Assembly (NCBI GenBank): GCA_018402305.1
Contig: JAGYJE010000007.1
Span: forward strand, 62,001 to 126,000
DNA from: Puniceicoccaceae bacterium
GTDB taxonomy: Bacteria > Verrucomicrobiota > Verrucomicrobiia > Opitutales > Coraliomargaritaceae
DNA: 64,000 nt
Direction: 5' to 3'
Positions 9,800-19,088 of this stretch are shown one piece after another. The position numbers and the translations under genes are program-made. The notes beneath the pieces are model-generated. The model did not search any database, was not told the origin of the DNA, and was given only the letters and a program-made list of their open reading frames with translations. Positions within the stretch are counted from its first letter, which is position 1, and every line of letters starts with the position of its first letter.

Positions 9800-11086
9800 T
9801 TATTGAAGCTCCGCGATGGAGCCGAAGTCGGCATCGTAGAGGCGCTTGTAGGTGCGCACGGCCAGACCATCCGTCAGGCCGGCGATGTAGTCGCAGAGGC
9901 GGCGGTAGCGGCCGGCGAGGGTGGCTTCGCTATTAAGAAGCGCTTGCACGGCGGCGGGCAGGAGATTCAGGCGCGGTTGCTCTGGTTCGGCGCAGTGGGT
10001 GCCTAGCGCTTCAAAAAGCCGCTCCAGAATGAAGCCCCCTTTGAATTCAATTTGCTGGAGCTGGGGCGATTTGAAGATGAGGTCGAGTGCAATTTTTTTG
10101 TAGAGCGCGCTCTCGGCCTTCACCTCGGGGTCGATCACCAGATCGAACGCATGGCGCTGGGTCTGTTCACTGAGAAAGCCGCCTCGCCGGCGAAGGCTGC
10201 AGGCATGAACAAAGGTGCCCACCCGACTGCCGAAGTACGGCTCGTAGCTGTTTGATTTGATTTTCTGGCAGAGTTTTTCAACGAGTGTCGCCTGAGCCGT
10301 ATCGAGCTGTTGACGTTCGGCCCAATCCATTAGTCTTCCGACGCTAATATAACGGGCATGGATCCCGTCGACGATGTCATGCAGCGAATAGGCGGTGTCG
10401 TCGGCCCAGTCCATGATCTGGCATTCGATACTCTTGAAATCGTTCATTGCTCTGGCCGATTGAATCGACTGCGGCACAGGATTGCCTGCGAAAATTACCT
10501 CCCGCCAGTGGGCTTGCGGGTCATAAATAAAATGGTGCACGGGCATCCGTCCGGTCGGTGTGATCCATTCCGCCTGCGTGGCTTTGTATTTCATGACGCC
10601 GTCGAGAAAGGCCCGCGTCGGTGCGATGCCCTTCGTGCGTCCGGGACGTTCGTAAATCAACTCGGTTAAGATGCGCAGCGTTTGGGCGTTTCCTTCAAAG
10701 CCGCCGTGCGGGGCCATCAGGTCGTTTAGTTTGCGCTCGCCGATGTGGCCAAAAGGCGGATGCCCCAAATCATGTGCGAGGCAGATGGCCTCAGTCAGGT
10801 CGGCATCGATATGAAAGTCCGCATCCAGCAGGTCTGACGCCGCGAGAAGGTATTCGCAGATGGATCGACCAACCTTGGCGACCTCAATCGAGTGCGTCAA
10901 CCGGGTCCGGTAAAAGTCATATTCACCCGATTGAAAGACCTGTGTCTTTGATTGAAGCCGCCGAAAGGGATAGGAGAAGATAATACGGTCCCGCTCAATC
11001 TGAAAGGATGTCCGGTAATCGTCGTCTGCAGCGGGTGTTTCCGGGAAACGCTCAAAATCGAAGGAGGTGTAAAACGTGTTTTGCAT
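9800..11086 (-). CDS. dgt: dGTP triphosphohydrolase-like HD protein
   Basis: The 428-residue protein is a deoxynucleoside triphosphate triphosphohydrolase, which would cleave dGTP or other dNTPs to deoxynucleoside and triphosphate. The HD-domain metal ligands are visible: H65 in [14 protein letters not shown]105-D106 in [13 protein letters not shown], plus H109 and H114. [19 protein letters not shown] is the family's N-terminal signature. The ATG giving [14 protein letters not shown] was chosen over an upstream TTG (18 codons further) because homology starts there. It is divergent from the secreted protein gene, 56 bp away. Confidence 0.9.
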   Translation of the reverse strand: MQNTFYTSFDFERFPETPAADDDYRTSFQIERDRIIFSYPFRRLQSKTQVFQSGEYDFYRTRLTHSIEVAKVGRSICEYLLAASDLLDADFHIDADLTEAICLAHDLGHPPFGHIGERKLNDLMAPHGGFEGNAQTLRILTELIYERPGRTKGIAPTRAFLDGVMKYKATQAEWITPTGRMPVHHFIYDPQAHWREVIFAGNPVPQSIQSARAMNDFKSIECQIMDWADDTAYSLHDIVDGIHARYISVGRLMDWAERQQLDTAQATLVEKLCQKIKSNSYEPYFGSRVGTFVHACSLRRRGGFLSEQTQRHAFDLVIDPEVKAESALYKKIALDLIFKSPQLQQIEFKGGFILERLFEALGTHCAEPEQPRLNLLPAAVQALLNSEATLAGRYRRLCDYIAGLTDGLAVRTYKRLYDADFGSIAELQ

Positions 11087-11142
11087 AGTGCTATGGAGGT
11101 TTTGGTTGGACACTAAGACGCGGTGCCGTTTGAGTCTCAATC

Positions 11143-11775
11143 ATGAAATCTCCCGGCTTTTATTCTGCGATCCGATTCTTTCTGTTTTTCTGCTTGATTG
11201 CCCCTTGCTTTGCTAACTTTGCAGACGCCCGTGTCGGAGAGCGGCGCGAATCCCTTGAGCGGCGCCTTCTAAACGCCGGAGGTATTGTTTATCGCGACGA
11301 AGTGCTTCGGCAAAATCGCCAGAGAGGGATGCCCTATTTACGATACATGGAATTCCTCGGCAATTCGGCAGAGGTGAGGATTTATTTTAAAACAGCCGAC
11401 GGTCGAAGCCCCACGTCTTCCGAACTCGACGAAAGGAGAATGGGCGCCGGATGGGATCTACACGTGGTTTATGTGAGCGGAATATCGGTTCTCGAGATTT
11501 ACAAGCGCAGCCAGGCTTTGTCGGAGCATGAGCGCAACCATCTACTTGTGCAGATGAGCCAAGGCTCGTTTTGGCGCGTATTGGAGCAAAGTGAAAAAGG
11601 GGAGATGGTCTCGGCTTTCGGCGTCGATATGATTCGGGACGATGCGAGTGTCCGTTCTAAAAAATTGGGCAACGACGCGATCTTGTTTGTCGAATCGGAT
11701 ATTGATGAAAGCCTTGCGGAGTTGAGCGAAAGCGACTTGCAAAAAAAAGCTCCCGTCAGTGTGCAAGGTTTTTGA
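11143..11775 (+). CDS. Secreted hypothetical protein
   Basis: The 210-residue protein begins with a clear signal peptide: positive MKSPGFYSAIR, hydrophobic FFLFFCLIAPCFA and a likely cleavage near residue 26-29 before RVGERRESLE. The mature part is charged and soluble-looking, without recognisable enzyme motifs, and is probably periplasmic. I do not recognise the family. It stands between divergent dgt and the tRNA-Ser gene with no operon partner, so context gives no function. Confidence 0.7.
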   Translation: MKSPGFYSAIRFFLFFCLIAPCFANFADARVGERRESLERRLLNAGGIVYRDEVLRQNRQRGMPYLRYMEFLGNSAEVRIYFKTADGRSPTSSELDERRMGAGWDLHVVYVSGISVLEIYKRSQALSEHERNHLLVQMSQGSFWRVLEQSEKGEMVSAFGVDMIRDDASVRSKKLGNDAILFVESDIDESLAELSESDLQKKAPVSVQGF

Positions 11776-11825
11776 AAAACGGCTTGCAGTTCCCGAGCGT
11801 CATCCTAGACAGTTAGGCGGCATAG

Positions 11826-11913
<88 letters not shown>

Positions 11914-12066
11914 ACTTGGGAGTCGAGCTGAGAGTCGGAGCCGGGAATCCGGAAAACCGTGCGAATTCGGCTCCCGTGAATTAGCCCGACCTAGATCAAA
12001 TCGTTTTAAAGATGACGACCACCAACACTTGCATGCCTTTCCTATAAATGACGCACAATAAATATT

Positions 12067-13587
12067 ATGTCTAATTTATTTAATTGGCTTCAGGAGCGCT
12101 CTGCGGGAGTTCTGCTCCACGTGAGTTCTCTGCCCTCGGACACCGGAATCGGCAATCTGGGTTCGGGTGCCTATCGCTACATCGATTTTCTCGAGCGCAG
12201 CGGTTTCGCCATCTGGCAGATCTGCCCGCTCGGACCAACTGGTTACGGCGATTCGCCCTATCAGTGTTTTTCGGCGTTCGCGGGCAATCCTTATTTCATC
12301 GACCTGCAGCCGTTTCTGGAGGACGGGCTCCTCACCGCAAGCGACATTGAAGCGCTGCGTTCACTGCCCCGTGACCATATCGATTACGGTGCGCTCTATA
12401 CCACGCTTTGGCCGGTGCTTCGTCGGGTTTACGAGCATTTCAAAGACTCCGGCAAGAAAGCGTTTCGGGACTACGGCATTTTCGCGAAGTTCCGCGAGTC
12501 GCAGGCAGCCTGGTTGGAGGACTATAGCGTTTTTGTAGGCCTCAAGGAACATTTCAACGGTCAGTCCTGGCTGGAATGGCCGGCCGGGTTCCGGTCCGCA
12601 GCGGCCAGCAAGAAGCAAACCCTGCCACCGGGGGTTCAGGAGGCAGCGGACGCCCATGCCTTTTACCAGTATATTTTCTATGCTCAGCTCGCTAAACTGC
12701 GGGCCTATGCGGCCCGGCACGGTGTGGAAATCATGGGCGATGCGCCGATTTTCGTCGCACTGGACAGTGCGGATGTATGGGCCAATCCGGAACTTTTCCA
12801 GCTCAAGAAGGACGGCCGGCCGAAGACGGTTGCGGGTGTTCCACCGGATTATTTTTCAGCGACCGGTCAGCTTTGGGGCAACCCCCTCTACGAGTGGTCT
12901 GCGCACGAAGCGACGCGGTTCGCCTGGTGGATTGATCGCATCCGCTCCAACCTGGATTTCTATGACATCGTCCGCCTCGACCACTTTCGTGGTTTCGAAT
13001 CCTACTGGTCGGTCCCGGCCAGGGAGACCACAGCGATCAATGGCAAATGGAAGCCCTGCCCCGGCTTGAAGCTTTTCGAAGCCATTCAGAAGGCTTGCCC
13101 CGGAGCCAAACTGGTCGCTGAGGATCTTGGCGTGATCACCGAAGCGGTCGACGCCCTGCGTGTCTCGACGGGTCTGCCGGGCATGGCTGTGTTGCAATTT
13201 GCTTTTGGTGGAGAAGCGGACAATGCGTATCTGCCGCATAACTACGATCGCAATACAGTCGTCTATTCGGGAACGCATGACAACGACACAACGCTCGGCT
13301 GGTATGCGGCGCTCGACGAAGCGACGCAGGACCACATCCGGCGCTACCTCGGCGTTTCCGGCGAGGCGATCAGTTGGGATCTGATTCGCGCTGGCATCCG
13401 CTCCAGCGCGCACCTGGCTGTTTTCCCGCTGCAAGACCTCATGAGTCTGGGGAGCGAGGCGCGGCTGAACACGCCCGGCTCGCAGACCGGCAATTGGCGA
13501 TGGCGCTATGCCAGCGACCAGTTGGATCAGTTGGAAGCCGAGAGCGCGCCCTACCTCCGCGAACTGCTTGCGCTCTACGGGCGCTGA
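12067..13587 (+). CDS. malQ: 4-alpha-glucanotransferase (amylomaltase)
   Basis: The 506-residue GH77 enzyme transfers alpha-1,4-glucan segments in maltodextrin/glycogen metabolism. The N-terminal AGVLLHVSSLPSDTGIGNLG and GPTGYGDSPYQ are family signatures. The catalytic nucleophile region is VRLDHFRGFESYW, the acid/base is in VAEDLGVIT, and YSGTHDNDTTLGW is present. Length is normal and the gene is intact. Its last 63 bp are duplicated at 17385-17447, bracketing a decayed island, so this 3' end may have been an insertion target. No neighbour is on the same operon. Confidence 0.95.
   Translation: MSNLFNWLQERSAGVLLHVSSLPSDTGIGNLGSGAYRYIDFLERSGFAIWQICPLGPTGYGDSPYQCFSAFAGNPYFIDLQPFLEDGLLTASDIEALRSLPRDHIDYGALYTTLWPVLRRVYEHFKDSGKKAFRDYGIFAKFRESQAAWLEDYSVFVGLKEHFNGQSWLEWPAGFRSAAASKKQTLPPGVQEAADAHAFYQYIFYAQLAKLRAYAARHGVEIMGDAPIFVALDSADVWANPELFQLKKDGRPKTVAGVPPDYFSATGQLWGNPLYEWSAHEATRFAWWIDRIRSNLDFYDIVRLDHFRGFESYWSVPARETTAINGKWKPCPGLKLFEAIQKACPGAKLVAEDLGVITEAVDALRVSTGLPGMAVLQFAFGGEADNAYLPHNYDRNTVVYSGTHDNDTTLGWYAALDEATQDHIRRYLGVSGEAISWDLIRAGIRSSAHLAVFPLQDLMSLGSEARLNTPGSQTGNWRWRYASDQLDQLEAESAPYLRELLALYGR
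13525..13587 (+). repeat. Left copy of the 63-bp malQ-end direct repeat
   Basis: This is the genuine malQ 3' end. It matches 17385-17447 at 59 of 63 positions in direct orientation. Both copies end in the malQ stop codon. The arrangement is what integration into a gene's 3' end with restoration of that end would leave. Confidence 0.8.
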
Positions 13588-13599
13588 AACCGGCGCGCC

Positions 13600-14875
13600 C
13601 TACTGGCCGAAGAACTCCGGCAAGATCAGACTGAGCGGGGTGTAGTAGGTAATGACCAGGAGGGCGAGGATCATGACTCAGAACGGTAGCATTGCTCTGG
13701 ATACGCGCACGATGTCGCTGTTCCCCACCCCGCCCCGACAAAAGACAGGTCCCTACAGGCGGTGTGAGCAAGCCGATGCAGAGGTTTGATCATGATAATC
13801 TGAAGTGGACTGGGTCGATGCCAAGCGACATCGCAATAGGCAGGAAAATCGGTGTAAAAGATCAGCACAGCCGGGGTCATGTCCATAAAAACCCCTACTG
13901 CCAGCAGTGTGAGGCTGATGATGAGCAGGATCAACAAGGGGTTGGATGAGAGCCCGAGCAGGAGTTCACTGACCTGCTGCGGCATCTGCTCCTGCGTGAG
14001 CAGCTGGCTCATCGCATGCGCAGGCGATGAGGAACAGGACGATCGCGGTGGTGCGTGAAGCGCCCAGCACGATCTTCGTCAAATCAGCGCTTTGATCCGC
14101 GAGAAGACCACGCCGAGCAGAAAGGGCCCAGAGCACGGCATCGCCGAGGCCTCGGCAGGTAAAGATGCCCCCGCAAGAATGCCCCCAAGGACAATGATCA
14201 CGAGCAAAAGGCTCGGCAGCGCACCACAAAGCGCCGGCCAGAAGCGCGGTGGCGCTATCCAGCGTCTGCCCTTCAGCCACGGGCCCGGCAAATGACAAAC
14301 GCCGTTACCATAAGACCCAGACCAATAAAGATCCCCGAGGATACCTGCAAGGCAAGAGCGCGCCACGAGACACTTCACTGGCAACCAGCGCATAGACGAT
14401 CATGACATTGCTGGGGCGGAATGAGCAGGCCGGTCGTCGCTGCGGTTGCCGATCGCGATATTGAAATCCTTCTCGTAGCTCCCGTGGTTCATTTCTGGAA
14501 TCAGTGTGCCCCCACGCTCGAAACCGCCGCCACGGCCGAGCCACTGATGGCGCCGAAGAACATGCAGGTCATGATATTGACCAGTGCGAGCCCGCTCCGG
14601 CAGGCGGCCCACCACAACAGTGGCGAGGTCGATCAGGCGACGGGCCAATCCCCCACTCCCCATCAGCTCCCGGCCAGGATAAAGAAGGGTATCGCCAGCA
14701 GCGCAAAGTTATCGATTCCATTGCCCAAATCACTCGCCAGCGAGAGCGGAATATTAGTGTAGCCGAAAGCTTCCGCAGCAATCAAGGTGACCAGCCCCAG
14801 AACAAAGGCGATGGGCACCCGCAGGCAAAGCAGGCCAACAAAACAAACCAGCATGATCGCTAATCCCTGACTCAT
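13600..14875 (-). pseudogene. dctM: TRAP transporter large permease DctM, frameshifted
   Basis: DctM is the 12-helix channel subunit of tripartite ATP-independent periplasmic transporters for organic acids. The N-terminal part is clear: MSQGLAIMLVCFVGLLC, then a PIAFVLG helix and NFALLAIPFFILAG. Further blocks appear in shifting frames to a C terminus reading YYTPLSLILPEFFGQ. At least four to five frame changes are needed, so no full protein can be made as written. It overlaps the end of dctQ, keeping the normal dctPQM order on this strand. Sequence error rather than decay is possible. Confidence 0.8.
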
Positions 14876-15362
14876 GACGAGGCCTCCCTCCTCCGTTGGC
14901 ACATTGGTTTTTCCCAGGAGGTACCTGAGAAAGAGCTCAAGCATGAAGAGCGGTCAAAAAACCCCCACCGGCAAAAGGCGTAAAACCAGGCTTTGGATAT
15001 CCCCAGCGCCGGAAGGGTCTGCCCGGAGTCGAAGCGTTGACCGACCAGTTGCCAACCGCCCCAACCAAGAATGAGGAGGGCAAATGCAAAATCGCCAGGT
15101 AGCCGAACAACTGGGCCAGGCGCTGCAAGTCCTGCGGCCAGGCGCACGACGACGTCGAGCCCGAGGTGTTTTCTTCGCGGCAGACCAGCGCCGAACCCAG
15201 GAGAGCCAGCCAGACCATGAGCAGCCGGGCCAATTCCTCCGACCACGAAGCCTGCGTGCCAAACAGGTAGCGACCGCCCACGCCCCAGAGAACAACCAGC
15301 ACAAGAATGAGGAAAACGCTCACGAGTAGGCCCTGTAGCGCGCGCGAAAGCGAACCGTTCAA
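14872..15362 (-). pseudogene. dctQ: TRAP transporter small permease DctQ, probably frameshifted
   Basis: The gene encodes a four-helix small TRAP permease. It starts MNGSLSRALQGLLVSVFLI and shows the family core GGRYLFGTQASWSEELARLLMVWLALLGSA. After about residue 65 the best match moves to another frame (a hydrophobic stretch ending in RSSCLSSFSGTSWEK), so at least one indel is present. Its ATG overlaps the dctP stop as ATGA, the usual coupling in TRAP operons. Confidence 0.75.
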
Positions 15363-16399
15363 CGAACGAAGTAGGTCCGAAATTTCATTCGCTCAACGGA
15401 TTGAATCCGCTCCACCAGGGTTTTTACCTCGCCGCTCGCATAGCGGTCCCGGAACCGACTCGTCGTTGCCATGAAGGGAGCCGTGTCGACCTCGTGCACC
15501 GTAACGCCTTCCGGCCCGCATAACCTCCAAGGCCTCAGCGACTCCGGCAGCCATGCCCCGTTGAAAGACACCTCGACTCCGCCGCCGCCTTTCCAACCAC
15601 CCGCGCCCGTCTCAGTGAGGGTCGCCCAGGTCGTATCCGAAATGATGAGCACATCCGAACTCTCGAATGGTGGTTCAGTGAAAACCTTGCACACTTCAAA
15701 GTGCCGTGACGACACGAAGCTCGGCGTGTTGTTTTCCGCACCGTCCACCACCCCCCGCTGGAGTGCTGTGTAGAGTCTCACCCCCAGGAAATCTGGCGGG
15801 TGCGCGCCAAGCTGGGCCTATCAAATAATGGCCACCGGATCGTTCATGACGCGGATCTTCAAGCCACGTAAATCATCCGGGCGCAGAATGGGGTTGCGCA
15901 TAGGCCGCGGCTGCCCGCATCGTAATGGGTCAGCCCGCGAAATTCCGCTGGGGCGACTGCTGCCCGCCGTCGCCAGAGCATCCAACAGCTCCTGCCCCAG
16001 TTCACGTTGAGCACGGTCCAGTAGTGATCACTATCCCGAAACAAATACGGTAAGCTAAAGATTTTCGCCGTCGGGATAAAGCTGCCCAGGGTCGCCCCAC
16101 CCACCTTGGCCGCATCCAACGTGCCGGACTGCATTTGCTCCACGGTCTGAGTCTCGTTGCCCAGCTGCCCATCCGGGAAAAAATGTCCAGCCGGATGCGA
16201 CCATTCGAATAAAAGCCAAATCTGCCCAGCGAAGTGTCAATCCCGGCATGCACCGGGTGGCTCACAGGTAGGCTATGGGCCACCTTGAGTTGCCGCACCA
16301 CCCGCCACCCCCGACCCCGCAGGTTTCCAGGAAAGCAAATAGCAAAGAGGCCGCAACCAGACCCCGATCAGAAGCCGAAGCAAAGGTAGGGTATTTCAT
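15359..16399 (-). pseudogene. dctP: TRAP transporter solute-binding protein DctP, frameshifted
   Basis: The periplasmic substrate-binding subunit of a TRAP system. The start MKYPTFASASDRG leads into a hydrophobic signal segment. Then, in several frames, come RQLKVAHSLPVSHPVH, SNGRIRLDIF, EQMQSGTLDAAKVGGATLG and AKIFSLPYLFRDSDHYW, all DctP blocks. The C terminus ending in ERMKFRTYFVR is intact in the last frame. Several indels break it. Ligand cannot be predicted. It would be the first gene of the dctPQM operon. Confidence 0.8.
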
Positions 16400-16804
16400 C
16401 GGAAGCTAGGCAAATACAACTCGGCGTGTCGGCTCAACCAAAAACGGCAGCCGTTTGCGTTTCAGCCTTTCCTACACCGACTACGGCAAACAAGCTTCCA
16501 TTGAAAGCGAGAAGATCCTCACCTGGATATGGGAAAGGAAATGGATTATACAATCGCTAGCGCTAGGTGGGGAGGAAGGGAGAGTAAAGGACAATGCTAT
16601 CGGCTGAATCACCTCCCTATCCACGCCCGCCCTTCGACAGGCTCAGGGCTCTCTAGCGGTTGTGAAGAAAATGAATCTTGAACCACGGATGAACAGGATT
16701 CACACGGATAAAAGAATGAAGGAGAGAAAAGCCATCCGTGTCCACCTGTGTGAAACAACGAAAAAGAAAGGTTGAAATCTCTGCTAAATGCAGATGCTAA
16801 CGCC
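16400..16804. other. Gene-free segment with a short inverted repeat
   Basis: I see no coding sequence here. A perfect 8-bp inverted repeat CACGGATG/CATCCGTG (16684-16691 and 16733-16740) lies inside a stretch typical of dispersed intergenic repeats, next to a CCCTTCGACAGGCTCAGGG motif at about 16630. The segment separates the TRAP remnants from the toxin remnant within the malQ-bounded island. Confidence 0.5.
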
Positions 16805-17041
16805 ATGAGCACAAAAAGAATTGGCGTTAGCGGCTATTCGCAAGCCGTGTATATCTCAGAAGATAATTCCGCTGCAGGCGAGAACGTTGGATTAGCCATC
16901 ATCGAGAAGATCGAGTCTGTAGGTGAGTCTCTGTGAATTGGGCGAATCGTCCCTGAAGAAAATCAAGAGTTCCTTAGAGAACTACCCTATTCACCATACC
17001 GATTGATTTACGAAATTTATGACTATCTGAAAATAAAATGA
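16805..17041 (+). pseudogene. ParE/RelE-type toxin with an in-frame stop
   Basis: A single continuous frame of 79 codons matches the RelE/ParE toxin family: AVYISEDNSAAGENVGLAIIE, then GRIVPEENQEFLREL and PYSPYRLIYEIYD. An in-frame TGA at 16934-16936 interrupts it between ESL and IGR, where homologues have a coding residue. ParE-type proteins poison gyrase or, for RelE, cleave mRNA. No antitoxin gene is visible directly upstream. It ends in an ATGA overlap with the following SHOCT peptide gene. Confidence 0.65.
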
Positions 17042-17136
17042 GCCTATCTGACGAATTATCCAAGCTGGCCGAGCTCAAGGAACAAGGCGTCCTCAGCCAG
17101 GAAGCGTTTGAAACAGCGAAGAAAGAACAAAAATGA
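17038..17136 (+). CDS. SHOCT-type short peptide (32 aa)
   Basis: A 32-residue frame reads MSLSDELSKLAELK, then EQGVLSQEAFETAKKE. This is the SHOCT (short C-terminal) helix-turn-helix motif usually found at protein ends, here as a free-standing peptide. It overlaps the toxin remnant and the next frame by ATGA on both sides, suggesting a compact operon. It may be a detached fragment of a larger gene. Confidence 0.5.
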   Translation: MSLSDELSKLAELKEQGVLSQEAFETAKKEQK

Positions 17137-17447
17137 AAGCAACCATCGCCATTGTCATTTGCATCATTTGCTCGTTCATAGCGGCATTCTTCTGTTTGGG
17201 ATTGCCTTCATTACTCCATTTTCAGAACTACGCGGCAGCTTCTGCCGATTTACCTGGGCTTGATGTGTTGCGCCTGATTGCGGCTATTATTGCGCAAGGA
17301 CGGTTAGGGCGTGGTTCTGATCTCAGCTTTGACGCTTCCAGCGTTGCTACTAATTTACATCGCCTTGCCAAAGCCCTCGTATTTGATCGGTTGGAAGCCG
17401 ACAGTGCGCCCTACCTCCGCGAACTGCTTGCGCTCTACGGGCGGTGA
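17133..17447 (+). pseudogene. Membrane-anchored fragment fused to a duplicated malQ 3' end
   Basis: The 104-residue frame starts with a strong transmembrane or signal segment (ATIAIVICIICSFIAAFF), continues with unrecognised sequence, and ends in DRLEADSAPYLRELLALYGR. That ending is the malQ C terminus with two conservative changes. The last 63 bp correspond to 13525-13587 with four mismatches, two of them silent. The chimera is therefore a product of DNA rearrangement and is unlikely to be a functional protein in itself. Confidence 0.6.
17385..17447 (+). repeat. Right copy of the 63-bp malQ-end direct repeat
   Basis: Direct repeat of 13525-13587. The four differences give Gln to Arg, Glu to Asp and two silent changes, a pattern of protein-level divergence rather than random error. 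Beyond it the sequence passes straight into the mdh 3' side. Confidence 0.8.
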
Positions 17448-17480
17448 CCAGCAAAAGAGGAAGCAACGAACTCCACTTTT

Positions 17481-18479
17481 TTAAATGCTCAGACCCAACT
17501 GCCCGAAGGCGACACGGCGCTCTTCCAGTAACTCGTCGTTTGAGAGCTTGATTTGCTCCTTGGCATAATCGGTGAGCTGGATGCCCTCGACGACCCGCCA
17601 GTTACCCACGGCATCGACCTTAATGGGCAATGAAGTGATGATGCCCTGGGGTGTGCCGTACTCCCCTTTTGAAAGGACACAAACACTGTGGAAATCCCCG
17701 CGGGTCGGCGTGATTAAATCGACCACCGTGTCGACGACCGCATTTGCGGCCGAGGCAGCGGAAGAGGCACCGCGTGCGGCGATGATGGCCGCCCCGCGCT
17801 TACCCACCGTCGGGACAAAAGTTTCTTTAAGCCAGGCATCATCAGCAATAACATTGGTCGCATTTTGGCGGCCGATTTTTGCGTTGTAGAAATCGGGGAA
17901 CATCGTGGGGCTATGATTACCCCAGACGCAGAGTTCCGTCACGTCCTTCACGGGCACACCCGCTCTTTGCGCTAACTGTGTCTTTGCGCGGTTTTCGTCG
18001 AGACGGGTCATAGCAAAGAACTGCTCGTTGGGAATATCCGGAGCACTTTTCATCGCGATGAGACAGTTCGTATTGCAAGGGTTGCCGACAACGAGAACGC
18101 GTACGCTTTTCTTGGCATGGTCGTTGATTGCCCTGCCCTGACCCACGAAGACCTTGCCGTTGATACCAAGAAGATCAGCGCGCTCCATACCCTGTTTGCG
18201 CGGCACTGAACCGACAAGAAGCGCCCAATCGACGTCCTTGAAGCCAACACTCATATCCGAAGTTTGCACAATTTCTGTTAGCAAAGGAAAGGCACAGTCA
18301 TCCAGCTCCATGGCGACGCCCTGCAAAGCGTTCATCCCTGGCTCAATTTCGATCAGGTTGAGCGCAACGGGCTGGTCCGGCCCAAACATCTGCCCTGAGG
18401 CGATGCGAAAGAGAAGCGCGTAGCCGATATTACCGGCGGCACCTGTGACAGCGATACGTATGGGGGATTTTGGTTTCAT
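17481..18479 (-). CDS. mdh: Malate dehydrogenase
   Basis: The 332-residue NAD-dependent enzyme interconverts malate and oxaloacetate. Features are the Rossmann loop TGAAGNIG (12-19), the substrate loop RKQGMER (94-100) whose Arg residues recognise the second carboxylate of malate, RLDENR (159-164) and the catalytic H189 in WGNHS. The loop argues for malate rather than lactate. Length is normal and no encapsulation peptide is evident. It lies on the same strand as the microcompartment operon, separated from the aldolase by a repeat-flanked cassette. It may be the housekeeping TCA enzyme, or serve the compartment's redox balance together with mqo at 30.3 kb. Confidence 0.92.
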   Translation of the reverse strand: MKPKSPIRIAVTGAAGNIGYALLFRIASGQMFGPDQPVALNLIEIEPGMNALQGVAMELDDCAFPLLTEIVQTSDMSVGFKDVDWALLVGSVPRKQGMERADLLGINGKVFVGQGRAINDHAKKSVRVLVVGNPCNTNCLIAMKSAPDIPNEQFFAMTRLDENRAKTQLAQRAGVPVKDVTELCVWGNHSPTMFPDFYNAKIGRQNATNVIADDAWLKETFVPTVGKRGAAIIAARGASSAASAANAVVDTVVDLITPTRGDFHSVCVLSKGEYGTPQGIITSLPIKVDAVGNWRVVEGIQLTDYAKEQIKLSNDELLEERRVAFGQLGLSI

Positions 18480-18571
18480 AAAAATAGTTTTCTAGTTTTC
18501 GGTTGGCTGGTTTTCGGTTGGGGGGTTCCCGGTTAGGAGGTTTTCGGTTAAGCAGTTTTCGGTTGGGTTGG
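18480..18571. repeat. Left block of TTTTCGGTTG repeats flanking the four-helix-bundle gene
   Basis: About five imperfect tandem copies of (G)TTTTCGGTTG(G) occupy the gap between mdh and the four-helix-bundle gene. They are the reverse complement of the CAACCGAAAA repeats on the other side of that gene, so the gene sits between inverted repeat blocks. Confidence 0.75.
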
Positions 18572-18952
18572 CTACTGCTTTGCGGCTCGATATTTGTTGA
18601 GATAGTTGATGAAGCCGCCGATTAGGCGCTCAGTCTCTTCGGACTGTCGGTAGAGTCTTTGGAATGTCGCTTCGTCGATATAATCAGCATCCAAAAGGTT
18701 ATACAGCTGGCTCCTAAACTCGCATGCGGAACCTTTAGCGATGCGCAGAAAATAGATGAACTCTTTGTTCCCTTCGCGGCCAAATCCTTCCGCGATGTTC
18801 GATTGAGTGGACACAGCCGAACGCCGAATCTGATCACGCAAGCCAAAGTCAGTTGCCAGATCGCCATCTTTACAAAGCCTATAAATGGCAGCGGAAACCT
18901 CTCGTGCCTTCTGCCAAGCTTGAATGTCTTCAAATTTTTCTATTGTGGCCAT
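18572..18952 (-). CDS. Four-helix-bundle protein (S23/IVP family)
   Basis: The 126-residue protein begins MATIEKFEDIQAWQKAREV and contains LRDQIRRSAVSTQSNIAEGF and NKEFIYFLRIAKGSACE, hallmarks of the S23 ribosomal / 23S rRNA intervening-sequence-protein family. Members form four-helix bundles and are often encoded in rRNA intervening sequences or as scattered single genes; function is unclear, and one relative (bAvd) is a diversity-generating-element accessory factor. The ATG was chosen where homology starts. It interrupts the microcompartment operon and is flanked by inverted short-repeat blocks, which suggests a mobile cassette. Confidence 0.85.
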   Translation of the reverse strand: MATIEKFEDIQAWQKAREVSAAIYRLCKDGDLATDFGLRDQIRRSAVSTQSNIAEGFGREGNKEFIYFLRIAKGSACEFRSQLYNLLDADYIDEATFQRLYRQSEETERLIGGFINYLNKYRAAKQ

Positions 18953-18956
18953 TGCT

Positions 18957-19075
18957 AAACTGAAAACCAAATAACCGAGAACCGAACAACTGAGAACCAA
19001 ATAACCGAAAACTGAACAACCGAAAACTGAACAACCGAAAACTGAACAATCGAAAACCGAACAACCGACAAGATC
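18957..19075. repeat. Right block of CCGAAAACTGAACAA tandem repeats
   Basis: Seven or so imperfect tandem copies of a 15-17-bp unit centred on AACCGAAAACTGAAC lie just upstream of the four-helix-bundle gene. They are inverted relative to the block at 18480-18571. Together they bound a roughly 600-bp insertion between mdh and the aldolase gene. Confidence 0.8.
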
Positions 19076-19088
19076 ATGGCCAAACTCG

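Noticed and set aside
17481-18479. mdh as a lactate dehydrogenase or lactaldehyde reductase of the compartment
   Set aside because: The substrate loop RKQGMER has the arginines expected for malate/oxaloacetate, so lactate or lactaldehyde use is not supported by sequence.
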